A stretch of 10,000 bases of DNA from Flavobacterium sp. (GCF_020217025.1 NZ_JAIWOF010000160.1:1-10000); one strand, 5' to 3'; numbered from the stretch's first letter, positions 1 through 7,945 are shown. Numbers and translations: made by a program. The notes: a model not told the origin generated them from the sequence alone.

Positions 1-63
1 ATTTGCCCTTGCCCTTGATTTTTGAATTTGACTTTGAAATTGCCCTTGATTTTTGTATTTTTG
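1..63 (+). repeat. Degenerate 6-8 bp repeat array (units ending TTG) running into the rocD promoter
   Basis: The first 63 bases divide without remainder into short units that all end in TTG: CCCTTG (6-11, 12-17, 43-48), ATTTTTG (18-24, 49-55), AATTTG, ACTTTG, AAATTG, and finally TATTTTTG (56-63), which is itself the proposed -7 box. A 16-base direct repeat, TTGCCCTTGATTTTTG, occurs at 9-24 and 40-55, 31 bases apart. The array may start upstream of the window. Because each unit carries TTG, the array offers several possible -33 elements. A regulatory role is inference; slippage during replication would be enough to create such a repeat. Confidence 0.6.
34..63 (+). promoter_or_regulatory. Bacteroidetes-type promoter for rocD
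   Basis: TTG at 34-36 is followed, after 19 bases, by TAttTTTG at 56-63. This matches the -33 TTG and -7 TAnnTTTG consensus of the primary sigma factor in Bacteroidetes, with normal spacing. Transcription would begin near 68-70, giving a leader of about 60 bases before the ATG at 131. Other TTG units of the upstream array could serve as the -33 element, so the exact partner is uncertain. Confidence 0.55.
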
Positions 64-130
64 GCAACTATTCGGTTGATTTCTCACCACTAAGAAGGAA
101 TTGCGATGTAACAATCAACAACAAAATTTT

Positions 131-1411
131 ATGTCAGTTTTAGAAAAAATGAGTTCGGCTGAGGCAATTGCATTAGAAGACAAGTACGGTGCACACAATT
201 ATCATCCACTACCAGTAGTTTTAAGTAGAGGAGAAGGCGTTTATGTTTGGGATGTAGAAGGAAAGAAATATTACGATTTCCTTTCGGCTTATTCTGCGGT
301 AAATCAAGGACATTGTCATCCAAAAATTGTAGGAGCAATGGTAGAGCAAGCGAAAACGTTAACCTTAACATCAAGAGCATTTTACAACGATAAATTAGGG
401 GTTTACGAACAATTTGTGACCAACTATTTCGGATTTGATAAAGTATTACCAATGAACACAGGAGCTGAAGCAGTAGAAACCGCTTTAAAATTGTGTAGAA
501 AATGGGCTTACGAGAAAAAAGGAATCAACGAAAACGAAGCGCAAATCATCGTTTGTGATGGTAACTTCCACGGAAGAACGACAACAATCATTTCTTTCTC
601 AAACGACGAAAACGCACGTAAAAACTTCGGACCCTATACAGCTGGATTTATTAGTATTCCTTATGACGATATCGAAGCGTTAGAAAAAGCAGTGAATTCA
701 TCAAAAAACATAGCAGGATTCTTAGTAGAACCTATTCAAGGAGAAGCGGGAGTTTATACACCTTCTGACGATTTTATTAAAAAAGCAAAAGCAATTTGTG
801 AAGCAAACAACGTTTTATTCATCGCAGACGAAGTACAAACAGGTATCGCTAGAACAGGTTCGTTATTAGCGGTTTGCGGCAATTGTACTTGTGAAGCAAA
901 ATGTGAAAAACAAGAAACGTTTACCCAACCTGATATTTTAATCTTAGGAAAAGCATTATCAGGTGGAGCTTATCCAGTTTCAGCGGTTTTGGCAAATGAT
1001 AGCATTATGAATGTGATCAAACCTGGTCAACACGGTTCTACATTCGGAGGAAATCCAGTTGCGGCTGCGGTTGCAATGGCGGCTTTAGAAGTAGTTTCGG
1101 AAGAAAGTTTGTCTCAAAACGCTAGAAAATTAGGAAATATCTTCCGTGAAGAATTAGGTAAATTCATCGAAACTTCAAACATTGCTACTTTAGTAAGAGG
1201 TAAAGGATTACTAAATGCAGTTGTTATCAACGATACAGAAGAAAGCGACACCGCTTGGAACATTTGTGTGCGTTTAGCTGAAAACGGTTTATTAGCAAAA
1301 CCAACTCACGGAAATATCATTCGTTTTGCTCCGCCGTTAGTTATGAACGAAGAGCAATTAAGAGATTGCGTTTCAATTATCATCAATACTTTAAAAGAGT
1401 TTGAAAAATAA
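131..1411 (+). CDS. rocD: Ornithine aminotransferase (ornithine-oxo-acid transaminase)
   Basis: A PLP-dependent class III aminotransferase that converts ornithine plus 2-oxoglutarate to glutamate-5-semialdehyde plus glutamate, in the cytoplasm, linking arginine/ornithine breakdown to proline and glutamate. Visible family motifs (426-aa numbering) are NTGAEAVE at about 109-116, FHGRT at about 146-150, the PLP-ring aspartate in DEVQTG (D233), and the Schiff-base lysine in LGKALSGG (K274); HGSTFGGNP follows. Length is normal for bacterial RocD. The open frame extends upstream to a TTG at 101, but ATG 131 gives a typical N-terminus and has an A-rich leader; ATG 149 is a further alternative. Between DEVQTG and K274 there is a cysteine cluster, C249-x2-C-x-C-x3-C258, not found in the best-known RocD enzymes. 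The gene is monocistronic: its own promoter lies upstream and an intrinsic terminator downstream. Confidence 0.95.
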   Translation: MSVLEKMSSAEAIALEDKYGAHNYHPLPVVLSRGEGVYVWDVEGKKYYDFLSAYSAVNQGHCHPKIVGAMVEQAKTLTLTSRAFYNDKLGVYEQFVTNYFGFDKVLPMNTGAEAVETALKLCRKWAYEKKGINENEAQIIVCDGNFHGRTTTIISFSNDENARKNFGPYTAGFISIPYDDIEALEKAVNSSKNIAGFLVEPIQGEAGVYTPSDDFIKKAKAICEANNVLFIADEVQTGIARTGSLLAVCGNCTCEAKCEKQETFTQPDILILGKALSGGAYPVSAVLANDSIMNVIKPGQHGSTFGGNPVAAAVAMAALEVVSEESLSQNARKLGNIFREELGKFIETSNIATLVRGKGLLNAVVINDTEESDTAWNICVRLAENGLLAKPTHGNIIRFAPPLVMNEEQLRDCVSIIINTLKEFEK

Positions 1412-1428
1412 ATAATTGCTTAGTAAAT

Positions 1429-1462
1429 ATAAATCCCGATGAAAGTCGGGATTTATTATTTT
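1429..1462 (+). terminator. Intrinsic terminator of rocD
   Basis: A perfect 11-bp stem, ATAAATCCCGA (1429-1439) with TCGGGATTTAT (1446-1456), encloses a 6-base loop (TGAAAG) and is followed by a T-rich run (1457-1462). It begins 17 bases after the rocD stop codon. The C/G-rich core in otherwise AT-rich DNA makes this the clearest terminator in the window, and it separates rocD from the OmpA-like cluster. Confidence 0.85.
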
Positions 1463-1509
1463 ACATACTTATTTGTTACTTTATGCGTTTTGTATTAAAA
1501 ATAACAATT

Positions 1510-2283
1510 ATGCTACGATTTTTACTTTGCTGCTTTTTAATTTCTTCGTTTTCTTTTTCACAAGCAAAATTCACCGTCTATTTTGATACCGATTCACATC
1601 AGTTAACTCCTCCAGAATTAACTCGATTAGATGTTTTTCTAAAGAATAAAGACTTAAAAATTATCAAAATAATTGGCTTTTGCGATTACCGAGCAACTAA
1701 TGGTTACAACGATACTTTAGCGCTAAACAGAGCTAATTACGTGTATCATATCATAGAAAAAGTTACCAACCAAAAGCAAATCGAAATCGAAAGCAAAGGA
1801 GAAAATTTCACACAAAACTCCGATTTAAAACGGAACAGAAAAGTAGAGATTTTCTATGAAGAATTGATAACAGAAAAAATACTTCCAAAAGACGATAATA
1901 AAAATTTATCGCAACAAGTGTCAACAGCAAAAGTAGGTGATAAATTAATTCTAAAGAATTTACATTTCTACAATCGTTCCGGAATTTTTGTTCCTGAATC
2001 GCGTCCTATTTTAGAAGAATTATTGAAAATCATGTTGGCTAATCCAAATTTAAAAATAGAAATTCAAGGGCATATTTGTTGTCAAATGGGAACCGATGTA
2101 GAAGATACTGCAAAAGTTAGAGCATTAGCAGTATATAATTATCTGGTAAATAATGGAATTAATAAAAACCGATTGAGTTATAAAAGTTTTGGTAGTTCGA
2201 AACCGATTCACATCATTCCAGAAAATAACGAAGACGAGCGAAACGAAAATAGGAGAGTAGAAATTCAAATCATTGCCAATTAA
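1510..2283 (+). CDS. Secreted protein with two tandem OmpA-like domains (paralog 1)
   Basis: A predicted periplasmic protein of 257 aa with no beta-barrel and no lipobox. It starts with a signal peptide (basic residue at 3, hydrophobic stretch, likely cleavage near the SFSQA motif). Domain 1 (about 20-120) has an OmpA-like pattern with GFCD (D59), YNDTLALNR (R74) and a closing NRKVEIF; the 15-residue Asp-Arg spacing equals that of the pair that binds diaminopimelate in characterised OmpA domains. A short charged linker leads to domain 2 (about 140-257), with AKVGDKL, GHICC (C190-C191) where OmpA has GHTD, an Arg at 204, and NRRVEIQI at the end. Start choice: ATG 1483 is in frame and would add nine residues; ATG 1510 is preferred because it gives a compact signal peptide and has A-rich DNA upstream. 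It is the first of three adjacent paralogs. Peptidoglycan binding is inferred; the specific role is unknown. Confidence 0.85.
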   Translation: MLRFLLCCFLISSFSFSQAKFTVYFDTDSHQLTPPELTRLDVFLKNKDLKIIKIIGFCDYRATNGYNDTLALNRANYVYHIIEKVTNQKQIEIESKGENFTQNSDLKRNRKVEIFYEELITEKILPKDDNKNLSQQVSTAKVGDKLILKNLHFYNRSGIFVPESRPILEELLKIMLANPNLKIEIQGHICCQMGTDVEDTAKVRALAVYNYLVNNGINKNRLSYKSFGSSKPIHIIPENNEDERNENRRVEIQIIAN

Positions 2284-2285
2284 GT

Positions 2286-2305
2286 TTAAAATAATTTTAT
2301 TTTAA
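2286..2305 (+). terminator. All-A/T hairpin after paralog 1 (weak terminator candidate)
   Basis: TTAAAATA (2286-2293) and TATTTTAA (2298-2305) pair perfectly around a 4-base loop, starting three bases after the stop codon. It contains no G-C pair, and such palindromes arise easily in AT-rich spacers, so termination here is only possible. The rest of the 125-base spacer holds a weak promoter box and nothing else recognisable. Confidence 0.25.
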
Positions 2306-2381
2306 TGTGTTGTAAATTAATTTTTTAAGTAAAATAAAAAGTTCTTTTTCTGAATAAGTTTTTTTAATACTTTTATTTTTT

Positions 2382-2389
2382 TATATTCG
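2382..2389 (+). promoter_or_regulatory. Possible -7 promoter box for paralogs 2-3 and the lipoprotein
   Basis: TAtaTTCG differs by one base from the TAnnTTTG consensus and lies 19 bases before the ATG at 2409. No clear TTG is present at the -33 distance (the bases there are a run of T), so the call is weak. A promoter somewhere in this 125-base spacer is plausible because it is the longest gap inside the OmpA-like cluster. Confidence 0.35.
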
Positions 2390-2408
2390 TTACATTAAAA
2401 TACCCTAA

Positions 2409-3302
2409 ATGAAATACGTATTACTGCTGTTTGGACTACTACTTTCAGCACAAGAAAAGGCGAGTTTTTATTTTGATTTTGATCAAGATACGTTTAACCC
2501 AAAGCAAAACGAATTGTTTATGTCTTGGTTAAACAAAGCCGAAAACCGCGAAATTCTAGTAATAAATGGGTATTGCGATTGGTACGGAACCTTCGAATAT
2601 AACGATACGTTAGCTTACAAACGAATTCATACGGTTCAAGAACAACTGAAAACAAAAACAAATTCATCCCTATTTTTTAGCGAAGATTTAAAAATTAAAG
2701 GTTTTGGAGAACGTGTTCAAACCCGAAAAGAAAGACGTTATAACAGAAGAGTTGACGTTTTTTACAAGGTAATTCCAAACAAAACAATAGTAGAAAAACC
2801 TGTGGTTTACGACGATCCAGTAGTATATACAGGACAAAAAATTTCGGACGACCCAAAACCCTTTAAACAAATTGATACCGAATTACAACCCGTTGATCCA
2901 GAAGAATTAGTGCATCTTGAAGCAATTCCAAATCGGTACGCGAATGCAAAAGTAGGAGATAAGTTGGTGATGAAAAACCTCTATTTTTATGACCGTTCCG
3001 GAATTTTCGTACCCGAATCGTTACCCGTTATGGAAGAACTTTTAGCATTTATGGTAAATAATCCGAAAGCAAAAATCGAAATTCAAGGTCATATTTGTTG
3101 TCAATTAGGCGAAGATCCAGAAGATATTGCGTTAATTCGTGCTATTGCGGTTCATAATTATTTGGTTGCCAACGATATTGATGATAGTAGATTACAGTAT
3201 AAAAGTTTTGGAAGTACACAACCCATTCACAAAATACCAGAGAAAAACGAAAAAGAAAGAAACGAAAATCGTAGGGTAGAAATTCTTATCTTAGAAAATT
3301 AA
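2409..3302 (+). CDS. Secreted protein with two tandem OmpA-like domains (paralog 2)
   Basis: A predicted periplasmic protein of 297 aa. A very short signal peptide (MKYVLLLFGLLLSA, then QEK) is followed by OmpA-like domain 1 (about 17-120) with GYCD (D57), YNDTLAYKR (R72) and NRRVDVF, keeping the Asp-Arg pair 15 apart. A long linker (about 122-178) rich in Pro, Asp and Val comes next, then domain 2 (about 180-297) with AKVGDKL, GHICC (C230-C231), an Arg at 244 and NRRVEILI. Domain 2 is very close to that of paralog 1 (shared RSGIFVPES, SFGS, ERNENRRVEI), while domain 1 and the linker have diverged more. The extra length relative to its neighbours is mostly linker, which would let the two domains reach different targets. 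No transmembrane anchor or lipobox is visible. A cell-envelope or peptidoglycan-linked role is inferred from the fold; the function is unknown. Confidence 0.87.
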   Translation: MKYVLLLFGLLLSAQEKASFYFDFDQDTFNPKQNELFMSWLNKAENREILVINGYCDWYGTFEYNDTLAYKRIHTVQEQLKTKTNSSLFFSEDLKIKGFGERVQTRKERRYNRRVDVFYKVIPNKTIVEKPVVYDDPVVYTGQKISDDPKPFKQIDTELQPVDPEELVHLEAIPNRYANAKVGDKLVMKNLYFYDRSGIFVPESLPVMEELLAFMVNNPKAKIEIQGHICCQLGEDPEDIALIRAIAVHNYLVANDIDDSRLQYKSFGSTQPIHKIPEKNEKERNENRRVEILILEN

Positions 3303-3344
3303 TTTTTGGCATAATTTTTCGTTTTATTTTACAAACATGATTTC

Positions 3345-4166
3345 ATGAAATATTTTTATTCTTTTATAGTAGTTGTATGGTTTCAAATGACATTTGCGCA
3401 AGAACAAGCGGTGTTTTATTTTGACAACAACAAGTTTGAATTAAACAAAACAGAAACAGCCAAACTCCAAAAATGGATTGCCGAAAATACCACTTCTAAA
3501 ATTCTTTCCATTACAGGTTCAACAGATGAGGTGGGAAGTTCAGGTTACAACGATACGTTGTCGCAAAAACGCGTGAGTCATATATTCAATCAAATCAAAG
3601 GAAAAGTCAATATCAGACCCGATTTTAAAAGTATTTCCCTGGGTGAAAAAGGCGCTACTTCCACCAATAAAGCGGAAAATAGAAAGGCGATTATTCATTA
3701 TTTATTAGAAAAAGATTTAGATAAAGAAGATGAGGTTTTGGGAATTAAAGAAGCCGAACCAGAAGTAATAATTCCAGATGATGCACCTTTAGAGGAAAAA
3801 GTAAAGTTGGCAAAAGTAGGAACGAAAATCACTTTGAAAAACATCAATTTCTATCAAAATACTTTTGCAACAATGCCCGAATCACAAGGAACTTTGTATG
3901 ATTTGTTGTTTGTAATGCAAAACAATCCCGAGTTAATTATCGAAATTCAAGGTCATATTTGTTGTATTGATAAAGATTACCGAAATTTGTCTACCGATAG
4001 AGCAAAACAAATTAAGCGTTTTCTCGTTTATAATGGTATTCAGGATTATCGAGTAAAAACAAAAGGATTTGGGGTTTCACAACCCATTTATCCCATTCCA
4101 GAAGCAACACCTGAGCAAGCAGCAGCAAATCGAAGGGTAGAAATTGAAATTTTAAGTAAAAAATAA
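3345..4166 (+). CDS. Secreted protein with two tandem OmpA-like domains (paralog 3)
   Basis: A predicted periplasmic protein of 273 aa. A signal peptide (about 1-18, cleavage near TFA-QEQ) leads into domain 1 (about 20-118) with GSTD (D61), the closest of the three to classical GHTD, and YNDTLSQKR (R76). The end of this domain is degenerate (ENRKAIIHY). An acidic linker (about 119-155) precedes domain 2 (about 156-273) with AKVGTKI, GHICC (C206-C207), a DRAKQIKRFL helix (R219) and NRRVEIEI. It is the most divergent paralog: it lacks the RSGIFVPES segment of the other two but keeps GHICC. It starts 42 bases after paralog 2, and its TAA shares one base with the ATG of the next gene (TAATG), so the lipoprotein is probably made by coupled translation. 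No sulfur-redox CxxC motif and no membrane anchor are seen. Confidence 0.86.
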   Translation: MKYFYSFIVVVWFQMTFAQEQAVFYFDNNKFELNKTETAKLQKWIAENTTSKILSITGSTDEVGSSGYNDTLSQKRVSHIFNQIKGKVNIRPDFKSISLGEKGATSTNKAENRKAIIHYLLEKDLDKEDEVLGIKEAEPEVIIPDDAPLEEKVKLAKVGTKITLKNINFYQNTFATMPESQGTLYDLLFVMQNNPELIIEIQGHICCIDKDYRNLSTDRAKQIKRFLVYNGIQDYRVKTKGFGVSQPIYPIPEATPEQAAANRRVEIEILSKK

Positions 4167-4612
4167 TGAGAAACAGAATAACTTTATTTTTGGTAGTATT
4201 AACAATTTCATTAGTTAGTTGTAACGATGAGTGTAATGAAGGTGAAAAAGCTACGCCAGCTTCTTTCTTTGTTGAGATTATCGATGAAACTTCAGGAGAA
4301 AATGTATTTGAAAATGAAACATATACTTCGCAACAGATTGTCATTCAGGATTTAGATGAAGTTGCAATTCCATATGAGTTTGTAGAAAGTTCAAATATTA
4401 TTCAAATATTTCCATCAGTTGTAAATCCAACAGGTAATTCGTTCGTAATTAAACTAAACAACGAAACAACTTTGCAAATGGATGAAATTGATGTTACTTA
4501 TGATGTTTCTTCAAGTGTTGGTGAATGTTTTACTAGGTTTAAAATTGAGAATATTTTGTTTCCAAATAATACATCAGAATTAGTGGAAGCTGTTCATGTT
4601 GTAAAAATTTAA
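4166..4612 (+). CDS. Small lipoprotein of unknown function, coupled to paralog 3
   Basis: A 148-aa protein with a type II signal peptide: basic start (MRNR), hydrophobic core, and lipobox LVSC with C19 as the lipidated residue. The residues just after the cysteine (NDE) are acidic, which resembles the acidic signals that send lipoproteins to the cell surface in some Bacteroidetes; surface exposure here is inference. Two further cysteines, C23 and C121, could form a disulfide. The mature part looks beta-rich with alternating hydrophobic residues, and I recognise no family in it. The ATG overlaps the preceding stop (TAATG), which suggests the product works with paralog 3, perhaps as an outer-membrane anchor or partner. 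Base composition is low in G+C (about 27-28% in two 60-base lines counted by eye). Confidence 0.8.
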   Translation: MRNRITLFLVVLTISLVSCNDECNEGEKATPASFFVEIIDETSGENVFENETYTSQQIVIQDLDEVAIPYEFVESSNIIQIFPSVVNPTGNSFVIKLNNETTLQMDEIDVTYDVSSSVGECFTRFKIENILFPNNTSELVEAVHVVKI

Positions 4613-4616
4613 CAAA

Positions 4617-4651
4617 TTCTAAATTCATACTTCTAAATTCTAAATTTTAGA
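4617..4651 (+). repeat. Heptad repeat array upstream of purM
   Basis: Five consecutive 7-base units: TTCTAAA (4617-4623), TTCATAC (4624-4630), TTCTAAA (4631-4637), TTCTAAA (4638-4644) and TTTTAGA (4645-4651). The last two form a short inverted repeat, TTCTAAA-T-TTTAGAA (4638-4652). The array ends two bases before the -7 box of the purM promoter and covers the -33 position. It starts five bases after the lipoprotein stop codon. The role is unknown; a binding site or spacer for promoter control is a guess. Confidence 0.65.
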
Positions 4652-4653
4652 AC

Positions 4654-4661
4654 TATCTTTG
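4654..4661 (+). promoter_or_regulatory. -7 promoter box of purM
   Basis: TAtcTTTG matches the Bacteroidetes -7 consensus TAnnTTTG exactly and lies 35 bases before the purM ATG. At the expected -33 distance the sequence is TTC (4631-4633) rather than TTG. Transcription would start near 4666-4668, so the transcript would open with the CAA-rich leader. No other promoter candidate was found for purM. Confidence 0.65.
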
Positions 4662-4667
4662 CGCCAC

Positions 4668-4685
4668 AACAACAACAACAACAAC
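4668..4685 (+). repeat. (AAC)6 trinucleotide repeat in the purM leader
   Basis: Six AAC units fill the first part of the predicted 5' untranslated region of purM, followed by a CAC-rich and ACATAC stretch up to the ATG at 4697. There is no Shine-Dalgarno sequence. A leader of only A and C cannot fold, and unstructured CAA-type leaders are known to favour ribosome access; that this applies here is inference. Confidence 0.7.
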
Positions 4686-4696
4686 ACACTACATAC

Positions 4697-5908
<1,212 letters not shown>

Positions 5909-5912
5909 GATC

Positions 5913-6263
5913 ATGAAAGAAAATGATTTATTAAAAAGAACCTTTAATTTTGGAATTTCTTGCTTAAAATTTTTAAGAAAATTAGAGTCAAATCCTGAAA
6001 ATAATTTAATTAGATTTCAATTAGGTAAATCTTGTACTTCTGTAGGAGCTAATTATGAAGAATCTCAAGCAGGTTCTTCAAAAGCAGATTTTACAAATAA
6101 AGTAAAAATCGCTTTAAGAGAGGCAAGAGAAACTAATTATTGGTTGAGAGTTTTAAAAGAACTAAATGATAGTAATGACGAATCACTTGAATTATTAATT
6201 AAAGAGAGTCAGGAGTTAAAAAATATTTTAGGAGCAATAGTAGTAAAATCAAATAATAAATAA
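5913..6263 (+). CDS. Four helix bundle protein (S23 / 23S rRNA intervening-sequence protein family)
   Basis: A 116-aa, all-helical, basic protein of the family originally described from ORFs inside intervening sequences of 23S rRNA genes, and related to the Avd accessory protein of diversity-generating retroelements. The family signature is plain: SVGANYEES (43-51), SKADF (56-60) and ALREARETNYWL (67-78), with a final amphipathic helix. Family members assemble into small oligomers and have a basic surface suited to nucleic acids; the cellular role of stand-alone copies is not known. Here it lies between purM and guaA, not in an rRNA gene, 37 bases after purM. No reverse transcriptase or template/variable repeat pair is seen in the window. 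G+C is low (about 27% over five lines counted by eye, against about 40% or more in lines of guaA), and heptad arrays of opposite orientation flank it. Both hint at an inserted element. Confidence 0.88.
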   Translation: MKENDLLKRTFNFGISCLKFLRKLESNPENNLIRFQLGKSCTSVGANYEESQAGSSKADFTNKVKIALREARETNYWLRVLKELNDSNDESLELLIKESQELKNILGAIVVKSNNK

Positions 6264-6285
6264 CTTAAGGTTGAGTTTTTAGGAA

Positions 6286-6320
6286 TACTTTTTCCTTTTA
6301 ACTTTTTCCTTTGTACTTAA
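6286..6320 (+). repeat. Heptad repeat array TACTTTT-type upstream of guaA
   Basis: Five 7-base units in register: TACTTTT (6286-6292), TCCTTTT (6293-6299), AACTTTT (6300-6306), TCCTTTG (6307-6313) and TACTTAA (6314-6320). ACTTTTTCCTTT recurs at a 14-base step. The array is the inverted counterpart of the AAAAGTA array at 5874-5908. It ends seven bases before the guaA ATG. TTCCTTTG at 6306-6313 is one base from the -7 consensus, but no TTG lies at the -33 distance, so I do not call a promoter here. Confidence 0.7.
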
Positions 6321-6327
6321 ATAACAC

Positions 6328-7860
6328 ATGCAACACAACGTATTAATTTTAGATTTCGGTTCGCAATACACCCAATTAATTGCCCGAAGAGTTAGAGAAT
6401 TAAACATTTTCTGCGAGATTTTTCCATTCGATAAAATTCCAGCAGATTTATCATCATACAAAGCCGTAATCTTAGGCGGAAGTCCGTGTTCGGTTCGTTC
6501 TGAAGAAGCGCTTCACCCAGATTTATCTCAAATTAGAGGTAAATTACCTTTGTTAGCCGTTTGTTACGGAGCACAATATTTAGCGCATTTTTCTGGTGGA
6601 GAAGTAGCAGCTTCCAACACAAGAGAATACGGAAGAGCGAATTTATCGTACATCAAAGAAAACGAAGTATTTTTAGAAGGTGTTTCTGAAAATAGCCAAG
6701 TTTGGATGTCACATTCAGATTCCATCAAGAAACTTCCTACTAATGGGGTAATGATTGCTAGTACAAAAGACGTGGAGAACGCAGCTTATAAAATAGAAGG
6801 GGAAACCACTTATGCCATCCAATTTCACCCAGAAGTATACCATTCAACAGATGGAAAACAAATGTTGGAAAACTTCTTAGTAAAAATTGCAAAAGTGCCA
6901 CAAAATTTCACACCAAACGCTTTCGTAGAGGAAGTAGTAGCCGAAATGAAAGCTAAAATCGGAAACGATAAAGTAGTTTTGGGACTTTCGGGTGGAGTAG
7001 ATTCAACTGTAGCAGCGGTTTTATTAAACAAAGCAATTGGAGAAAACTTATATTGTATTTTCGTAAATAACGGATTATTACGTAAAAACGAATTCCAAAA
7101 TGTACTAAATCAGTACAAAGGAATGGGTTTAAATGTAAAAGGAGTTGATGCTTCGGCACGCTTTTTGGATGCGTTAGCTGGGTTAGATGATCCAGAAGCA
7201 AAACGTAAAGCTATTGGAAAAGCGTTCATTGAAGTTTTTGATGATGAAGCACACCAATTAACCGATGTAAAATGGTTAGGTCAAGGTACGATTTATCCTG
7301 ATGTTATTGAATCAGTTTCAGCAACAGGCGGACCTTCGGCAACGATCAAATCGCATCATAACGTAGGTGGATTACCTGATTTTATGAAATTGCAAGTGGT
7401 AGAACCTTTACGAATGTTGTTCAAAGATGAAGTTCGTAGAGTTGGTAGAAGTTTAGGAATCGACGAAGAATTATTGGGTCGTCATCCGTTCCCGGGACCT
7501 GGATTAGCAATTCGTATTTTAGGTGATATTACGCCAGAAAAAGTAGCTATTTTACAAGAAGTAGATGCGGTTTTCATCAACGGATTAAAAGAACACGGTT
7601 TATACGATAAGGTATGGCAAGCGGGAGCCATCTTGTTACCAGTAAATAGCGTAGGAGTAATGGGCGATGAGCGTACCTACGAAAAAGTAGTAGCGTTACG
7701 CGCAGTTGAATCCACAGACGGAATGACAGCGGATTGGGTACATTTACCGTATGATTTTTTAATGAAGATTTCTAATGAAATTATAAATAACGTTAGAGGT
7801 GTAAACCGAGTGGTGTATGACATCAGTTCGAAACCGCCTGCAACGATAGAATGGGAATAA
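6328..7860 (+). CDS. guaA: GMP synthase (glutamine-hydrolysing)
   Basis: Amidates XMP to GMP using glutamine and ATP, the last step of guanine nucleotide synthesis, in the cytoplasm. Three parts are visible. The class I glutamine amidotransferase domain (about 1-190) has nucleophile C79 in AVCYGAQYL and the H167/E169 pair in FHPEV. The ATP-pyrophosphatase domain follows, with P-loop SGGVDS (221-226). The C-terminal dimerisation/XMP domain contains [24 protein letters not shown] and the invariant end KPPATIEWE. At 510 aa it is of normal length and all key residues are present. The ATG at 6328 gives the standard GuaA start ([16 protein letters not shown]). The 64-base spacer upstream carries the heptad array; no purine riboswitch fold was recognised there. 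It may be transcribed from the purM promoter through the four-helix gene or from a local weak promoter. Confidence 0.97.
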   Translation: MQHNVLILDFGSQYTQLIARRVRELNIFCEIFPFDKIPADLSSYKAVILGGSPCSVRSEEALHPDLSQIRGKLPLLAVCYGAQYLAHFSGGEVAASNTREYGRANLSYIKENEVFLEGVSENSQVWMSHSDSIKKLPTNGVMIASTKDVENAAYKIEGETTYAIQFHPEVYHSTDGKQMLENFLVKIAKVPQNFTPNAFVEEVVAEMKAKIGNDKVVLGLSGGVDSTVAAVLLNKAIGENLYCIFVNNGLLRKNEFQNVLNQYKGMGLNVKGVDASARFLDALAGLDDPEAKRKAIGKAFIEVFDDEAHQLTDVKWLGQGTIYPDVIESVSATGGPSATIKSHHNVGGLPDFMKLQVVEPLRMLFKDEVRRVGRSLGIDEELLGRHPFPGPGLAIRILGDITPEKVAILQEVDAVFINGLKEHGLYDKVWQAGAILLPVNSVGVMGDERTYEKVVALRAVESTDGMTADWVHLPYDFLMKISNEIINNVRGVNRVVYDISSKPPATIEWE

Positions 7861-7886
7861 AATAAATTTTTTCAAATTCAACATAT

Positions 7887-7945
7887 AAATTTCAATAGCA
7901 ATTATTTTTATTCTATTTTTACGATAGAAATTGCTATTGAAATTT
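7887..7945 (+). terminator. Long hairpin after guaA (likely terminator)
   Basis: AAATTTCAATAGCAATT (7887-7903) pairs perfectly over 17 bp with 7929-7945. The 25 bases between contain an inner stem, TCTAT (7912-7916) with ATAGA (7924-7928), set off by an 8-base bulge on one side. The hairpin starts 27 bases after the guaA stop and runs directly into TT and then G. It is AT-rich with few G-C pairs, so termination strength is uncertain. It could also act on a transcript from the other strand, or be the remnant of a small mobile repeat. Confidence 0.55.

Noticed and set aside
101..130. Upstream extension of rocD to a TTG start at 101
   Set aside because: The extra ten residues are polar and unlike RocD N-termini, the AAGAAGGA motif is only a few bases from the TTG, and ATG 131 gives a normal family start.
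129..452. Minus-strand open frame of 107 codons opposite rocD
   Set aside because: A shadow of a well-conserved enzyme gene; the translation is low-complexity and hydrophobic, as expected for an antisense frame.
1463..1509. Promoter for paralog 1
   Set aside because: TTTG occurs at 1472-1475 and 1489-1492, but neither has TA at the right distance, so no box meets the consensus.
1510..1570. Lipobox in paralog 1 because of the CC pair in its signal peptide
   Set aside because: The cysteines lie within the hydrophobic core, only a few residues from the N-terminus, and lack the L-[AS]-[GAS]-C context and position of a lipobox.
4012..4344. A 110-codon open frame on the minus strand
   Set aside because: It is antisense to the end of paralog 3 and the start of the lipoprotein, both of which have clear signal sequences or motifs, and its translation shows no recognisable domain.
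5913..6263. Diversity-generating retroelement (four-helix protein as Avd)
   Set aside because: No reverse transcriptase gene and no template/variable repeat pair is seen in the window; the protein is better described as the wider S23 family.
6264..6327. Purine riboswitch upstream of guaA
   Set aside because: The 64-base spacer is too short and consists largely of T-rich heptads; none of the conserved riboswitch loop sequences are present.
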